DNA of 64,000 bases from Solibacillus sp. FSL W7-1436 (GTDB taxonomy: Bacteria > Bacillota > Bacilli > Bacillales_A > Planococcaceae), in the NCBI RefSeq assembly GCF_038007305.1, contig NZ_JBBOWV010000001.1:2408501-2472500 (forward strand). The letters are read 5' to 3'. Each line of letters begins with the position of its first letter. Position 1 is the first letter of the stretch. Under the pieces are notes generated by a model. That model searched no databases. It was given only the letters and a program-made list of their open reading frames with translations, and was not told where the DNA came from. This document shows, piece by piece, positions 26,946 through 35,350 of the stretch. A program made the position numbers and the translations under genes.

Positions 26946-27467
26946 ATGGAATGGTTTAATGTAGGTCGTATTGTGAATACACATGGTATTCGTGGAGAGC
27001 TGCGAATTTTATCGACAACGGATTTTGAAGAAGAACGTTTTGCGGTAGGTTCCAAACTGGCGGCATTCAAAAAAGATGATAAGAAACCGACTTGGGTGAC
27101 GATCAGTTCATCAAGACGCCATAAAAACTTTATATTGGTGACATTTGAAGGAATGGAAAACATTAACTTAGTGGAACCATTTAAAGAAGGTTTGTTAAAA
27201 GTATCGATGGATCAATTGGCGGAAGATGAGCTGGAAGATAATGAGTACTATCACTTTGAAATTAAAGATTGTGAAGTATTTTCAGAAGAGGGCGAACTGA
27301 TCGGCGTTGTTACAGATATTTTAGAAACGGGCGCAAACGATGTATGGGAAGTTAAAGCGCAAAATGGTAAGAAGCACTACATTCCTTACATTGAAGATAT
27401 CGTAAAAGATATTGATGTCGATGAAAAGAAAATCGTGATTCACGTAATGGAAGGTTTGTTGGAATGA
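26946..27467 (+). CDS. rimM: Ribosome maturation factor RimM
   Basis: RimM binds S19 and helps mature the 30S head. The N-terminal domain starts [24 protein letters not shown]-barrel domain follows from about residue 98 ([20 protein letters not shown], then [20 protein letters not shown]). Starting at ATG 26946 the protein is 173 residues, equal to the family norm, and AAAGGTGG (26931-26938) precedes it. The longer frame from ATG 26862 only translates the repeat and is rejected. The stop overlaps trmD by four bases. Confidence 0.96.
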   Translation: MEWFNVGRIVNTHGIRGELRILSTTDFEEERFAVGSKLAAFKKDDKKPTWVTISSSRRHKNFILVTFEGMENINLVEPFKEGLLKVSMDQLAEDELEDNEYYHFEIKDCEVFSEEGELIGVVTDILETGANDVWEVKAQNGKKHYIPYIEDIVKDIDVDEKKIVIHVMEGLLE

Positions 27468-28192
27468 AGATTCACGTATTAAGTTTATTTCCTGATATGT
27501 TCACAGGTGTGTTTGGCTCATCGATTTTAAAAAAAGCGCAGGAAAAGGGCGCTGTCGAGCTGGCAGTAACCGATATCCGTGAGTACAGTGAAAACAAGCA
27601 CAAGCAAGTGGATGATTACCCGTACGGCGGCGGAGCGGGAATGGTATTAAAGCCGGAACCGATGTTCAATGCGGTGGAAGCCATTACAGAAGGTCGCAAG
27701 CCACGTGTTATTCTCATGTGCCCACAAGGCGAGCGCTTTACGCAGAAGAAGGCAGAGGAGCTTGCAAAGGAAGAAGATCTAGTATTTCTATGCGGGCATT
27801 ACGAAGGATATGATGAGCGGATTCGGGAGTATCTCGTAACAGACGAGATTTCGATCGGCGACTTTGTTTTGACAGGCGGGGAGCTGCCTGCAATGACGGT
27901 AATCGATGCGGTTGTACGTTTATTGCCGGGTGTACTTGGGCAGGAAGATTCCCATATTCAGGATTCATTTTCGACCGGGTTATTAGAGCATCCTCATTAT
28001 ACGCGTCCTGCTGATTTCAGAGGGATGAAAGTACCGGATATACTATTATCGGGCAATCACGCGAAAATCGATGCGTGGCGTGAGGAACAGTCATTCAAGC
28101 GCACGTTGGAACGCAGACCGGATTTACTGGAAGCATTTAAATTAACGGACAAGCAAATGAAAATAATCGAAAAAATTAAGAATGAAATGTAA
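27464..28192 (+). CDS. trmD: tRNA (guanine-N1-)-methyltransferase TrmD
   Basis: TrmD methylates G37 of tRNAs next to the anticodon using S-adenosylmethionine, preventing +1 frameshifting. It is a SPOUT (trefoil-knot) enzyme. Visible motifs are [34 protein letters not shown] near residue 50, and the knot segment [11 protein letters not shown] and [14 protein letters not shown] near residues 109-145. At 242 residues it matches the family. It is translationally coupled to rimM. Confidence 0.97.
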   Translation: MKIHVLSLFPDMFTGVFGSSILKKAQEKGAVELAVTDIREYSENKHKQVDDYPYGGGAGMVLKPEPMFNAVEAITEGRKPRVILMCPQGERFTQKKAEELAKEEDLVFLCGHYEGYDERIREYLVTDEISIGDFVLTGGELPAMTVIDAVVRLLPGVLGQEDSHIQDSFSTGLLEHPHYTRPADFRGMKVPDILLSGNHAKIDAWREEQSFKRTLERRPDLLEAFKLTDKQMKIIEKIKNEM

Positions 28193-28203
28193 AGCAAAAC
28201 TAC

Positions 28204-28232
28204 TTGCAAGCCTAAAACAATTATGGTAAGAT
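28204..28232 (+). promoter_or_regulatory. Predicted promoter of rplS
   Basis: TTGCAA (28204-28209), 17 bp, TAAGAT (28227-28232). The expected start near 28239 gives rplS its own leader transcript. Confidence 0.6.
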
Positions 28233-28238
28233 TCATTT

Positions 28239-28320
28239 TGTGCTTCAATGTAAGCACTGAATTACGGTGTTCCGCTGTGGCTTAAATTAGCGTGCATGAG
28301 CATCTGTCTAAGGAGAGAAA
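28239..28320 (+). ncRNA. Probable L19 ribosomal protein leader
   Basis: The roughly 80-base leader of rplS is rich in short complementary arms (for example GTGCTT/AAGCAC at 28240-28257, and GTGCATGAGCAT). It lies exactly where Rfam's L19_leader occurs in Bacillales. Such leaders are autogenously controlled by L19. I assign it from position and foldability only. Confidence 0.5.
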
Positions 28321-28323
28321 ACA

Positions 28324-28668
28324 ATGTCAAACATTATTACAGAGATCACTAAAGATCAATTACGTTCAGACTTACCTACATTCAAACCAGGTGACACAGT
28401 TAAGGTACACGTTAAAATCGTTGAGGGTACTCGTGAGCGTATCCAATTATTCGAAGGTGTAGTTATTAAACGTCGCGGTGGCGGAATTAGCGAAACTTTC
28501 ACAGTACGTAAAATTTCTTACGGTGTTGGTGTAGAGCGTACTTTCCCAGTACACACTCCAAAAATCGCTAAGTTAGAAGTAATCCGTAAAGGTAAAGTAC
28601 GTCGTGCTAAACTTTACTACTTACGTAACTTACGTGGTAAAGCTGCTCGTATTAAAGAAATTCGATAA
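28324..28668 (+). CDS. rplS: 50S ribosomal protein L19
   Basis: L19 sits at the 30S-50S interface. The 114-residue sequence fits throughout: [40 protein letters not shown], and the basic tail [17 protein letters not shown]. The codon use is that of a highly expressed gene. It follows AAGGAGAG and has its own predicted promoter and leader. Confidence 0.99.
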   Translation: MSNIITEITKDQLRSDLPTFKPGDTVKVHVKIVEGTRERIQLFEGVVIKRRGGGISETFTVRKISYGVGVERTFPVHTPKIAKLEVIRKGKVRRAKLYYLRNLRGKAARIKEIR

Positions 28669-28678
28669 GAACTTTTTA

Positions 28679-28715
28679 GAAGGGGGCTTGTATATACAAG
28701 TCCCTTTCTTTCTTT
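28679..28715 (+). terminator. Terminator after rplS
   Basis: GAAGGGGGCTTGT pairs with ACAAGTCCCTTTC around an ATAT loop, followed by TTTCTTT. Confidence 0.8.
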
Positions 28716-28850
28716 AAATTAAAAACTGTGTATTAACATGTGCAGTTGACAATAAGCTATAGATAATATGATGTAATAATTTAGATTAGATTTTTGCCTG
28801 ATATACATATTTCGTATACAATAAATGTGATGAGCAAGGGGGATAGCTAC

Positions 28851-29414
28851 GTGGAAAAAACTGAAAAAGAAAAAAATGAGCTTTGGGAATGGACGAAAGC
28901 TCTACTGATTGCGTTTGCGATTGCCGCATTTATTCGTTACTTTTTATTTACACCGATTGTAGTAGACGGGGATTCAATGATGCCTACCCTTGAAAATGGT
29001 GATCGCATGATCGTCAACAAATTCAGCTATAAAATCGGCGAACCCGACCGTTTTGACATCGTCGTATTCCACGCACCTGAACAAAAGGACTATATTAAAC
29101 GTGTCATCGGTGTTCCAGGGGACTTTGTAGAATATAAGGATGATCAATTATACATTAATGGTGAACCGATCGACGAACCGTATTTGGACGCATATAAAGC
29201 CGAAATTAGCGAAGGCAACCTAACAGGCGACTTCTCGCTGAAAGATATCGATCCGTCACTGGACGTTATTCCGGAAGGCTATGTATTCGTAATGGGCGAT
29301 AACCGTCGCTTCAGTAAAGACAGCCGCCATATCGGAATCGTCGACCAGAAAGAAATTATCGGCAACACAAGCATCATTTTCTGGCCGTTAAACGAAATTG
29401 AGATTGTAAAGTAA
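28851..29414 (+). CDS. lepB: Type I signal peptidase
   Basis: This membrane-anchored protease removes signal peptides from secreted proteins. A single N-terminal transmembrane segment (ALLIAFAIAAFIRYFLF, about residues 15-31) is followed by the catalytic dyad S42 in GDSMMPTLENGDR and K83 in YIKRVIGVPGD. The box GDNRRFSKDSRHIG is near residue 150. The positions match the prokaryotic-type SipS enzymes of Bacillus. I chose GTG 28851 (187 residues) because AAGGGGGAT (28836-28844) precedes it; the in-frame ATG at 28794 would add an unrelated tail. Confidence 0.96.
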   Translation: MEKTEKEKNELWEWTKALLIAFAIAAFIRYFLFTPIVVDGDSMMPTLENGDRMIVNKFSYKIGEPDRFDIVVFHAPEQKDYIKRVIGVPGDFVEYKDDQLYINGEPIDEPYLDAYKAEISEGNLTGDFSLKDIDPSLDVIPEGYVFVMGDNRRFSKDSRHIGIVDQKEIIGNTSIIFWPLNEIEIVK

Positions 29415-29466
29415 TATTTATCGTTTTTTATCAATAGATGAGGATGACATAATTAAATGTCATAGC

Positions 29467-29641
29467 AGTTGATTGGAATGAAGGGGAGGCGAGTTGAGTT
29501 CGTCTTCTCATTTATCAAGTCGTTGCTTCTGCGGTGGCCGCAATAAATTGCAGCCATCCTCGGCGCAAAGAATTAGAGACAAAACAAGTTTGACTCTAAT
29601 TCTTGCCCGCGGAAAACGTCCGACCCGTAATGGAAATCAAC
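29467..29641. repeat. Long variant copy of the intergenic repeat (175 bp)
   Basis: The ends match the family: AGTTGATTGGAATGAAGGGG on the left and TGCCCGCGGAAAACGTCC with TAATGGAAATCAAC on the right. The interior is unlike other copies and holds its own perfect 11-bp stem, AAGAATTAGAG/CTCTAATTCTT (29570-29606 region). It fills most of the 350-bp gap between lepB and rbgA. Confidence 0.7.
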
Positions 29642-29690
29642 CCCATATTTGATGATGGATCATTTTCGCAATAAATATTAAATATTGTCT

Positions 29691-29725
29691 AAAATGAGGG
29701 GGCAGTTTAAACTCCTCATTTTTTT
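29691..29725 (+). terminator. Terminator upstream of rbgA
   Basis: AAAATGAGG pairs with CCTCATTTT around a 14-base loop, running into a T-run. It probably ends the lepB transcript after the repeat. Confidence 0.75.
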
Positions 29726-29766
29726 GTTGAGAATAGAAGTACGTAATTTACAGGAGGTTATACATT

Positions 29767-30720
29767 ATGACAATTCAATGGTTTCCAGGACATATGGCAA
29801 AGGCGCGCCGCCAAGTATCGGAAAGTTTAAAGCTTGTCGATATCATTTTTGAACTTGTCGATGCACGTTTACCATTATCTTCACGTAATCCGATGATCGA
29901 TGAAGTCATCCATCAAAAACCGCGCCTGCTCATTTTAAATAAACAAGATATGGCCGATGAGCAGGAAACACGCCGCTGGATTCAATATTTCGCCGACAGA
30001 GGCTTTAAAGCAGTAGCCATCAACTCGTTGGAAGGGAAAGGCTTGCAGGCGGTTACAAAGGCAGCACAGGAGATTTTGGCGGATAAATGGGAGCGCATGA
30101 AATCAAAAGGAATGAAACCGCGTGCTATCCGCGCGATGATTGTAGGAATTCCGAACGTCGGGAAATCAACTTTGATCAACCGTTTAGCGAAGAAAAACTT
30201 GGCGAAAACGGGAAATATGCCTGGTGTGACCAAATCACAGCAATGGATTAAAGTCGGTAAGGAAATTGAACTTCTCGATACTCCCGGTATTTTATGGCCG
30301 AAGTTTGAAGATCAGGAAGTCGGCTATAAGCTTGCTTTAACTGGTGCGATTAAAGATACAATCATGAATATGGAAGATCTGGCTGTATACGGCCTGCGTT
30401 TTTTAGAAACACACTACCCAACACGCATGGAAGAGCGCTATAAAATTTCATCCGTATCCGAAGAACTTGTCGAAACATTTGATGCAATCGGAAAGCTGCG
30501 CCGTGTGTTTGGACAAGGCGGGGAAATTGACTACGATCAAGTATCCGTATTAGTAGTACGCGACATTCGTGAACAGAATCTTGGGAAACTCACATTTGAC
30601 TTTGTTTCCGAGCAACTTGAAAAAGAGCAATTGGAAGAAGCGATTGCACTGGAAAACGAAGAGCGCCGGAAAAAAACGGCCGCGCTAAATCGCCAGAAAA
30701 AGCAGGAAAGCAACGAATAA
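29767..30720 (+). CDS. rbgA: Ribosome biogenesis GTPase RbgA (YlqF)
   Basis: RbgA is a circularly permuted GTPase required for late 50S subunit assembly. The permuted motif order is visible: G4 NKQD near residue 59, G1 [14 protein letters not shown] near 128, then the DTPG box ([15 protein letters not shown]) near 174. A C-terminal RNA-binding helical domain follows. At 317 residues it is longer than B. subtilis RbgA (282), the extra being a charged C-terminal tail ending in [20 protein letters not shown] follows AGGAGGTTATAC. Confidence 0.96.
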   Translation: MTIQWFPGHMAKARRQVSESLKLVDIIFELVDARLPLSSRNPMIDEVIHQKPRLLILNKQDMADEQETRRWIQYFADRGFKAVAINSLEGKGLQAVTKAAQEILADKWERMKSKGMKPRAIRAMIVGIPNVGKSTLINRLAKKNLAKTGNMPGVTKSQQWIKVGKEIELLDTPGILWPKFEDQEVGYKLALTGAIKDTIMNMEDLAVYGLRFLETHYPTRMEERYKISSVSEELVETFDAIGKLRRVFGQGGEIDYDQVSVLVVRDIREQNLGKLTFDFVSEQLEKEQLEEAIALENEERRKKTAALNRQKKQESNE

Positions 30721-30740
30721 AGTGGGATAATAGACAGACA

Positions 30741-30775
30741 AAACCTTTTTCATTTATTTGAGAAAGGTTTTTTCT
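30741..30775 (+). terminator. Terminator after rbgA
   Basis: AACCTTTTTC pairs with GAGAAAGGTT around ATTTATTT, followed by TTTTTTC. Confidence 0.85.
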
Positions 30776-30842
30776 TTTATAATAAGAAAAGTAGACGATA
30801 TAACAGTAAGATTGAGAGAAAGTAAAGTTAGATAAAAAGCCA

Positions 30843-30951
30843 AGTTGATTGGAATGGAGGGGTGGCGACTCCTGCGGGAACAGCACGAGGGAGAGACTAC
30901 AGGCTCGAGCCGTGCCCGCGGAAAGCGTCCACCCCGGAATGGAAATCAACT
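30843..30951. repeat. Full 109-bp intergenic repeat with terminal inverted ends
   Basis: The element starts AGTTGATTGGAATGGAGGGG and ends CCCCGGAATGGAAATCAACT, with a perfect 8-bp terminal inversion (AGTTGATT/AATCAACT). GGCGACTCCTGCGGG and CCCGCGGAAAGCGTCC are opposing inner arms, so the transcript can form a long imperfect hairpin. No coding capacity is apparent. Similar short repeats with GACTCCTGCGGG and CCGCGGAAAGC are common in Bacillaceae intergenic DNA, from my memory of such genomes. Confidence 0.85.
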
Positions 30952-30992
30952 CTATATTAAGAAAACGGAAGTAATAGATTTGGGGACTTTAT

Positions 30993-31766
30993 ATGAAAAC
31001 AATTAAAGAGATTACAGAAGCATTAAAAACAGCAGTACAAATCGAGCCATGGATGGATTTTGTAGCAAAGGATGAACGGGCAGGCGTCCAAAAAGCATGG
31101 ACGCAATTTCAGAAGCGTCTGGAAAAGATCGAGGCACTCCAACAGGCACATAATGAAAAGCTGCAATTTGACGCAAGCTATTTACCATATGAAAATGCCT
31201 ATATCGCCGGTACAGACGAAGCAGGCCGCGGACCACTCGCAGGACCAGTCGTAACCGCGGCCGTCATCTTGCCGAATCATTGTCAGGAACTGCTTGGCGT
31301 AAACGATTCCAAACAATTATCAAAAGAAAAGCGCAACCAGTTTGCTGAACGGATAAAAAAACATGCGCTATATTATTCTGTTCATTTTCAAAGTGCCGAG
31401 GAAATCGACCGCCTCAATATTTATGAAGCAACACGCCAGTCGATGTTAAAAAGTATTGAAACACTGGAAGTTACGCCGCACTTCATACTGGCCGATGCGA
31501 TGACACTTTCGACGTCGATTCCGCAAGCATCCATCATAAAGGGGGATGCGCGCAGCCTGGCAATCGCAGCAGCATCCATTTTAGCGAAAACGGCACGTGA
31601 TGACTATATGGAAAAGCTGGATCGTGAATATCCGCAATACGGTTTTGCACAGCATGCCGGGTATGGAACAAAGCAGCACCTGGAAGCGATCGCCGAATAT
31701 GGACCGACAGATCATCATCGAAAAACATTCGAACCGATCAAATCAATGCTTCAAAGAAGGGAGTAA
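30993..31766 (+). CDS. rnhB: Ribonuclease HII
   Basis: RNase HII removes ribonucleotides embedded in DNA and RNA primers. The catalytic motif GTDEAGRGPLAGPVV is near residue 74. Further active-site segments are VNDSKQLSKEKR near 102, ADAMTL near 169 and AAASILAKTARDDYM near 190. The N-terminal 70 residues form the extra domain seen in Bacillus RNase HII. At 257 residues it matches B. subtilis (255). ylqG begins four bases after the stop. Confidence 0.97.
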   Translation: MKTIKEITEALKTAVQIEPWMDFVAKDERAGVQKAWTQFQKRLEKIEALQQAHNEKLQFDASYLPYENAYIAGTDEAGRGPLAGPVVTAAVILPNHCQELLGVNDSKQLSKEKRNQFAERIKKHALYYSVHFQSAEEIDRLNIYEATRQSMLKSIETLEVTPHFILADAMTLSTSIPQASIIKGDARSLAIAAASILAKTARDDYMEKLDREYPQYGFAQHAGYGTKQHLEAIAEYGPTDHHRKTFEPIKSMLQRRE

Positions 31767-31770
31767 CGGC

Positions 31771-33693
31771 ATGAACTTCTCATCGTTTAATGCAATTCAA
31801 TCCAATACTTCGCAGCAAATAACAGCAAATCAGCCATTATCGTTAAAGCAGGACCAAGTATTTCACGGGACGATCAAGCAGCTTTTCCCGAATCAGATGG
31901 CGGAAGTCCAAGTCGGCAACCAAAAGCTTATGGCGAAGCTGGAAGTACCTTTAAAGCTGGGCGATGCACACTTTTTTCAGGTGACAGCAACAAATCCGCA
32001 AACAGAATTAAAAGTCGTAACAGGACCGATGTCACAATCAATGACAGCTGGCCAGCAAATATCCCAGCTGCTTGAAACAATGAATTTGCCGAAGTCGAAT
32101 GAAATGCAGCAAGTTCTTTCGCATTTTATGAAAGCCCAGTTACCACTGGCGAAAGAACAGCTCACAGCCGCGGAAAGCTGGATGAAAAGCTTGCCTGCAG
32201 GAGTAGACAAGAACAATGCGCTTCACGCACTGCAGCGTATGGTGGAGCTGAAAATGCCTTTTACAAATACCGTATTTCAGGCATTGACGCAGGGAACCAA
32301 AACTGATGGCATGTCGGCCAATTTAGCCAATTTGGCACAGCTCTTGGCGAATCAGGCTGGAGGGAATGAAGCGATCAAATCATCGCTCCTTCAGCAAATT
32401 GACCAGCTGGCAAAACCGCTGAACAATGAAACAGGCGGTATTCTGCTTGCGCGGGCGACTCAAAATTTACTTGATAACAATTCAACAAATATATCGAAAC
32501 TTCAATCGCTGACGGTATTAAAAGAAACGGGTATTTTACCGCAAAATGCAACTTTGCAAAATTGGCAAACGGTAAATCATCTAGGGAACCGGCAGTCCGG
32601 GAACGCAATACTAAATGCAGCAGCACCGTTATTAAAAGAAGCGGGACAAATGCTGCAGCAGCTCGGACAAACAAGCCCTGAACAAATAAAACCGGTGTTA
32701 GAGCAAGTAAAAGCATGGGTTAGTAATGAAAGCTTATTATCTGCAACACAAAAACAGCAATTACAGCAATTACTATCGCGTTTTGAACAAATTCCGGCTT
32801 CAAAGACAGCGGTCGAAGCATTGGTAAATCAACTGCGGCAGCAACTGACAAACGCATACAGTGAAAATGCGAGTACGCGGCTTTTTATGCAAAATGATCA
32901 GGGCTTGTCAGCGAAGGATCAATTGCTTACGTTACTGAAGCCGGATACAAATTTACCTGTCGCCGATCAGCTGCTGCGAAATTTAGTGAAGGTGACAGCT
33001 GATAGCCCACAGCCGGTGATGCAGAGTGCCCTCACCCAAGCAGAGGGTCAAGTACAGGCGGCGGTGGATAGCAGGGCGATGGAACAGGCGATAAAGACTG
33101 TCTTAAAGGGGCTTGGCGTCAGCTACGAGGCCGCGCTGGCAAATAAGGCTGGGGATATACAGGCAATTGCCCAGCAAATAAAACCGCAATTATTAGCGCT
33201 TCTTCAGGATGCCCTGACACCTGTTGCTATAAAAGATGCTGCTGAGATGGTGATGGCCAGACTAAATGGAATGCAGCTCACATCAGGGGAAAACGGGCAT
33301 CAGCATCAGCTTGTCATGCAAGTGCCGCTGGATTTTTTCGGCAAGAAAATGGATGTCACTCTGCAATGGAATGGTCGCATGAAAGAAGATGGTAAAATCG
33401 ATGCCAGCTTTGCGCGCATTCTATTCTATTTGAATATGGAAACATTGCAGCAGACAGTAATCGATATGCAAGTACAAAACCGTGTTGTCACAATTAATAT
33501 ATTTAATGATATGCCCAACTTAGATTCATTGGCGACGTCGCTGAAAGCAACATTAAAGGCGGGATTGCTGGAAAAAGAATATACCTTATCCGGACTGTTT
33601 ATAAAACCTTTTGGAGACCAGGCAGAAAAAACTGTCACAAAATTGTCGAATCAGCAAGAAGATGAGCAAGGAGGGGTGGATATCCGCATATGA
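31771..33693 (+). CDS. ylqG: YlqG: Gln-rich protein with FliK-like C-terminal region
   Basis: The position between rnhB and ylqH matches ylqG of B. subtilis, a protein of unassigned function. The N-terminal two thirds are Gln/Leu/Ala-rich and mostly helical, with low complexity. The last 120 residues (HQLVMQVPLDFFGKK, then YLNMETLQQTVIDMQVQNRV and KATLKAGLLEKEYTLSGLFI) follow the strand-strand-helix-strand pattern of the FliK C-terminal domain. In the same window, FliK has FPENLGQIRIELVQKDG and NQLKAGFVSQNIQMERIDV. The FliK likeness is my inference. Start ATG 31771 (640 residues) follows AAGAAGGGAG; in-frame starts further upstream lie within rnhB. The stop overlaps ylqH by four bases. Confidence 0.75.
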   Translation: MNFSSFNAIQSNTSQQITANQPLSLKQDQVFHGTIKQLFPNQMAEVQVGNQKLMAKLEVPLKLGDAHFFQVTATNPQTELKVVTGPMSQSMTAGQQISQLLETMNLPKSNEMQQVLSHFMKAQLPLAKEQLTAAESWMKSLPAGVDKNNALHALQRMVELKMPFTNTVFQALTQGTKTDGMSANLANLAQLLANQAGGNEAIKSSLLQQIDQLAKPLNNETGGILLARATQNLLDNNSTNISKLQSLTVLKETGILPQNATLQNWQTVNHLGNRQSGNAILNAAAPLLKEAGQMLQQLGQTSPEQIKPVLEQVKAWVSNESLLSATQKQQLQQLLSRFEQIPASKTAVEALVNQLRQQLTNAYSENASTRLFMQNDQGLSAKDQLLTLLKPDTNLPVADQLLRNLVKVTADSPQPVMQSALTQAEGQVQAAVDSRAMEQAIKTVLKGLGVSYEAALANKAGDIQAIAQQIKPQLLALLQDALTPVAIKDAAEMVMARLNGMQLTSGENGHQHQLVMQVPLDFFGKKMDVTLQWNGRMKEDGKIDASFARILFYLNMETLQQTVIDMQVQNRVVTINIFNDMPNLDSLATSLKATLKAGLLEKEYTLSGLFIKPFGDQAEKTVTKLSNQQEDEQGGVDIRI

Positions 33694-33983
33694 ACGAAAA
33701 AAAATATGTACGAAAAGAAGCGATCGCCCTTTCCTATGATCCGCAAAAAAACAATGGTCCGACAATCGTCGCAAAAGGCAAAGGGAAAATTGCGGAAAAT
33801 ATATTGGAAAAAGCAGCAATGCATGAAGTACCTGTTTATGAAGATCCGAACCTGGTGGAACTGTTAGGGCAGCTTGATTTGAACACATCGATCCCGGAAG
33901 AACTTTACCAGGCGGTTGCCGAGGTTTTTGCTTTTATTTATCATTTGGACGAAAAGCAGAAGTTAACTAACAAAAATAAATAA
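33690..33983 (+). CDS. ylqH: YlqH: FlhB C-terminal-domain-like protein
   Basis: This 97-residue protein aligns along its length with the cytoplasmic C-terminal domain of FlhB encoded later in this window. EAIALSYDPQKNNGPTIVAKG compares with YAIALKYDEDRMDAPKVVAKG, and SIPEELYQAVAEVFAFIYHL with AVPEEFFKAVAEVLAYVYRI. It lacks the transmembrane part and starts after the position of the NPTH autocleavage site, so it resembles the freed FlhB-CC fragment. It is coupled to ylqG by an ATGA overlap. A role in export-substrate switching is plausible but unproven. Confidence 0.9.
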   Translation: MNEKKYVRKEAIALSYDPQKNNGPTIVAKGKGKIAENILEKAAMHEVPVYEDPNLVELLGQLDLNTSIPEELYQAVAEVFAFIYHLDEKQKLTNKNK

Positions 33984-34010
33984 CCGTTTTTTTAATTTTA
34001 TGCAGAGAAT

Positions 34011-34025
34011 ATCTTTTAGAAAATT
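34011..34025. promoter_or_regulatory. Candidate CodY box upstream of sucC
   Basis: ATCTTTTAGAAAATT matches the CodY consensus AATTTTCWGAAAATT at 12 of 15 positions and is identical to the 15-mer in the fapR leader (6298-6312). It lies about 65 bp upstream of the predicted sucC promoter. Confidence 0.35.
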
Positions 34026-34090
34026 GGAAAATATCTATACAAAGAATATTTTGACATAAAGTAAACTAAAAAATGCTTGTGTGACAAATA

Positions 34091-34119
34091 TAGACATTGT
34101 CTGAATAATTGTATAAAAT
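34091..34119 (+). promoter_or_regulatory. Candidate promoter of sucCD
   Basis: TAGACA (34091-34096), 17 bp, TAAAAT (34114-34119), about 45 bp before the sucC start. An upstream TTGACA at 34051 has no good -10 at normal spacing. Confidence 0.45.
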
Positions 34120-34168
34120 AGATTATGTTAGTAGAATAATTTCCAAATGTCCGATGGGAGGATGTATC

Positions 34169-35350
34169 ATGAATATCCATGAGTATCAAGGGAAAGAGAT
34201 ATTAAGACAATACGGTGTAGCGGTTCCAAGAGGGAGCGTCGCGTTTTCACCAGACGAAGCAGTAAAAGCAGCAAAAGAGCTAGGTTCAAACGTAACAGTA
34301 GTAAAAGCACAAATTCATGCAGGGGGCCGCGGTAAAGCGGGAGGCGTTAAGATTGCCAAAAACCTCGATGAAGTTCGCTCTTTCTCTAAAGAATTATTAG
34401 GCAAAATTTTAGTAACTCACCAAACAGGTCCAGACGGTAAAGAAGTAAAACGTCTTTATATAGAAGAAGGTTCGGACATTAAAAAAGAGTATTACTTAAG
34501 TTTAGTATTAGATCGTGCAACTTCTAGAGTTGTAATGATGGGTTCTGAAGAGGGCGGTATGGATATTGAAGAGGTAGCCGAAACGAATCCGGAAAAAATC
34601 TTCAAGGAAGTCATTGATCCGGTTACAGGATTAAATGCTTTCCAGGCGCGACGTATGGCATTTAATATGAATATTCCTGCTAAGCTAGTAAACAAAGCAG
34701 TAGGTTTAATGCTTGGTATTTACAAAGCATTCATCGATAAAGATGCATCGACAGTAGAAATCAACCCGCTAGTTGTTACAGGTGATGACCAGGTAGTAGC
34801 ACTTGATGCAAAATTCAACTTTGATGCAAACGCTTTATATCGTCACAAAGATATCGTGGAATTACGCGATTTCGATGAAGAAGATCCAAAAGAAATTGAA
34901 GCATCTAAATATGATTTAAGTTATATTTCGCTGGACGGCAATATCGGCTGTATGGTAAATGGTGCGGGTCTTGCGATGGCGACGATGGATACGATTAGTT
35001 ACTACGGCGGCTCACCCGCAAACTTCCTTGATGTTGGGGGCGGTGCTACAGCTGAAAAAGTAACAGAAGCGTTTAAAATCATTTTATCGGACAAAAATGT
35101 TAAAGGAATTTTCGTTAACATTTTTGGTGGAATCATGAAGTGTGACATCATTGCAAAAGGTGTTATTACGGCTGCAAAAGAAGTCGGTTTAGCGGTTCCG
35201 TTAGTAGTACGTTTAGAAGGGACAAACGTAGAGCTAGGTAAAAAGTTATTAAATGAATCCGGTTTAAACATTGTAGCAGCCGACTCAATGGCAGACGGCG
35301 CACAAAAAATCGTGAAATTAGTTGAAGCTGAAGGCGGGGTAATGGCATGA
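34169..35350 (+). CDS. sucC: Succinyl-CoA synthetase (ADP-forming), beta subunit
   Basis: SucC and SucD convert succinyl-CoA to succinate with nucleotide triphosphate formation in the TCA cycle. The beta subunit has the N-terminal ATP-grasp domain ([20 protein letters not shown], then [18 protein letters not shown] near residue 42). The C-terminal CoA-ligase domain contains [11 protein letters not shown] near 263 and [10 protein letters not shown] near 320. ATG 34169 (393 residues) is chosen because GGGAGGATG (34156-34164) precedes it; the in-frame upstream ATG would add a non-homologous tail. The stop overlaps the sucD start by four bases. Confidence 0.97.
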   Translation: MNIHEYQGKEILRQYGVAVPRGSVAFSPDEAVKAAKELGSNVTVVKAQIHAGGRGKAGGVKIAKNLDEVRSFSKELLGKILVTHQTGPDGKEVKRLYIEEGSDIKKEYYLSLVLDRATSRVVMMGSEEGGMDIEEVAETNPEKIFKEVIDPVTGLNAFQARRMAFNMNIPAKLVNKAVGLMLGIYKAFIDKDASTVEINPLVVTGDDQVVALDAKFNFDANALYRHKDIVELRDFDEEDPKEIEASKYDLSYISLDGNIGCMVNGAGLAMATMDTISYYGGSPANFLDVGGGATAEKVTEAFKIILSDKNVKGIFVNIFGGIMKCDIIAKGVITAAKEVGLAVPLVVRLEGTNVELGKKLLNESGLNIVAADSMADGAQKIVKLVEAEGGVMA

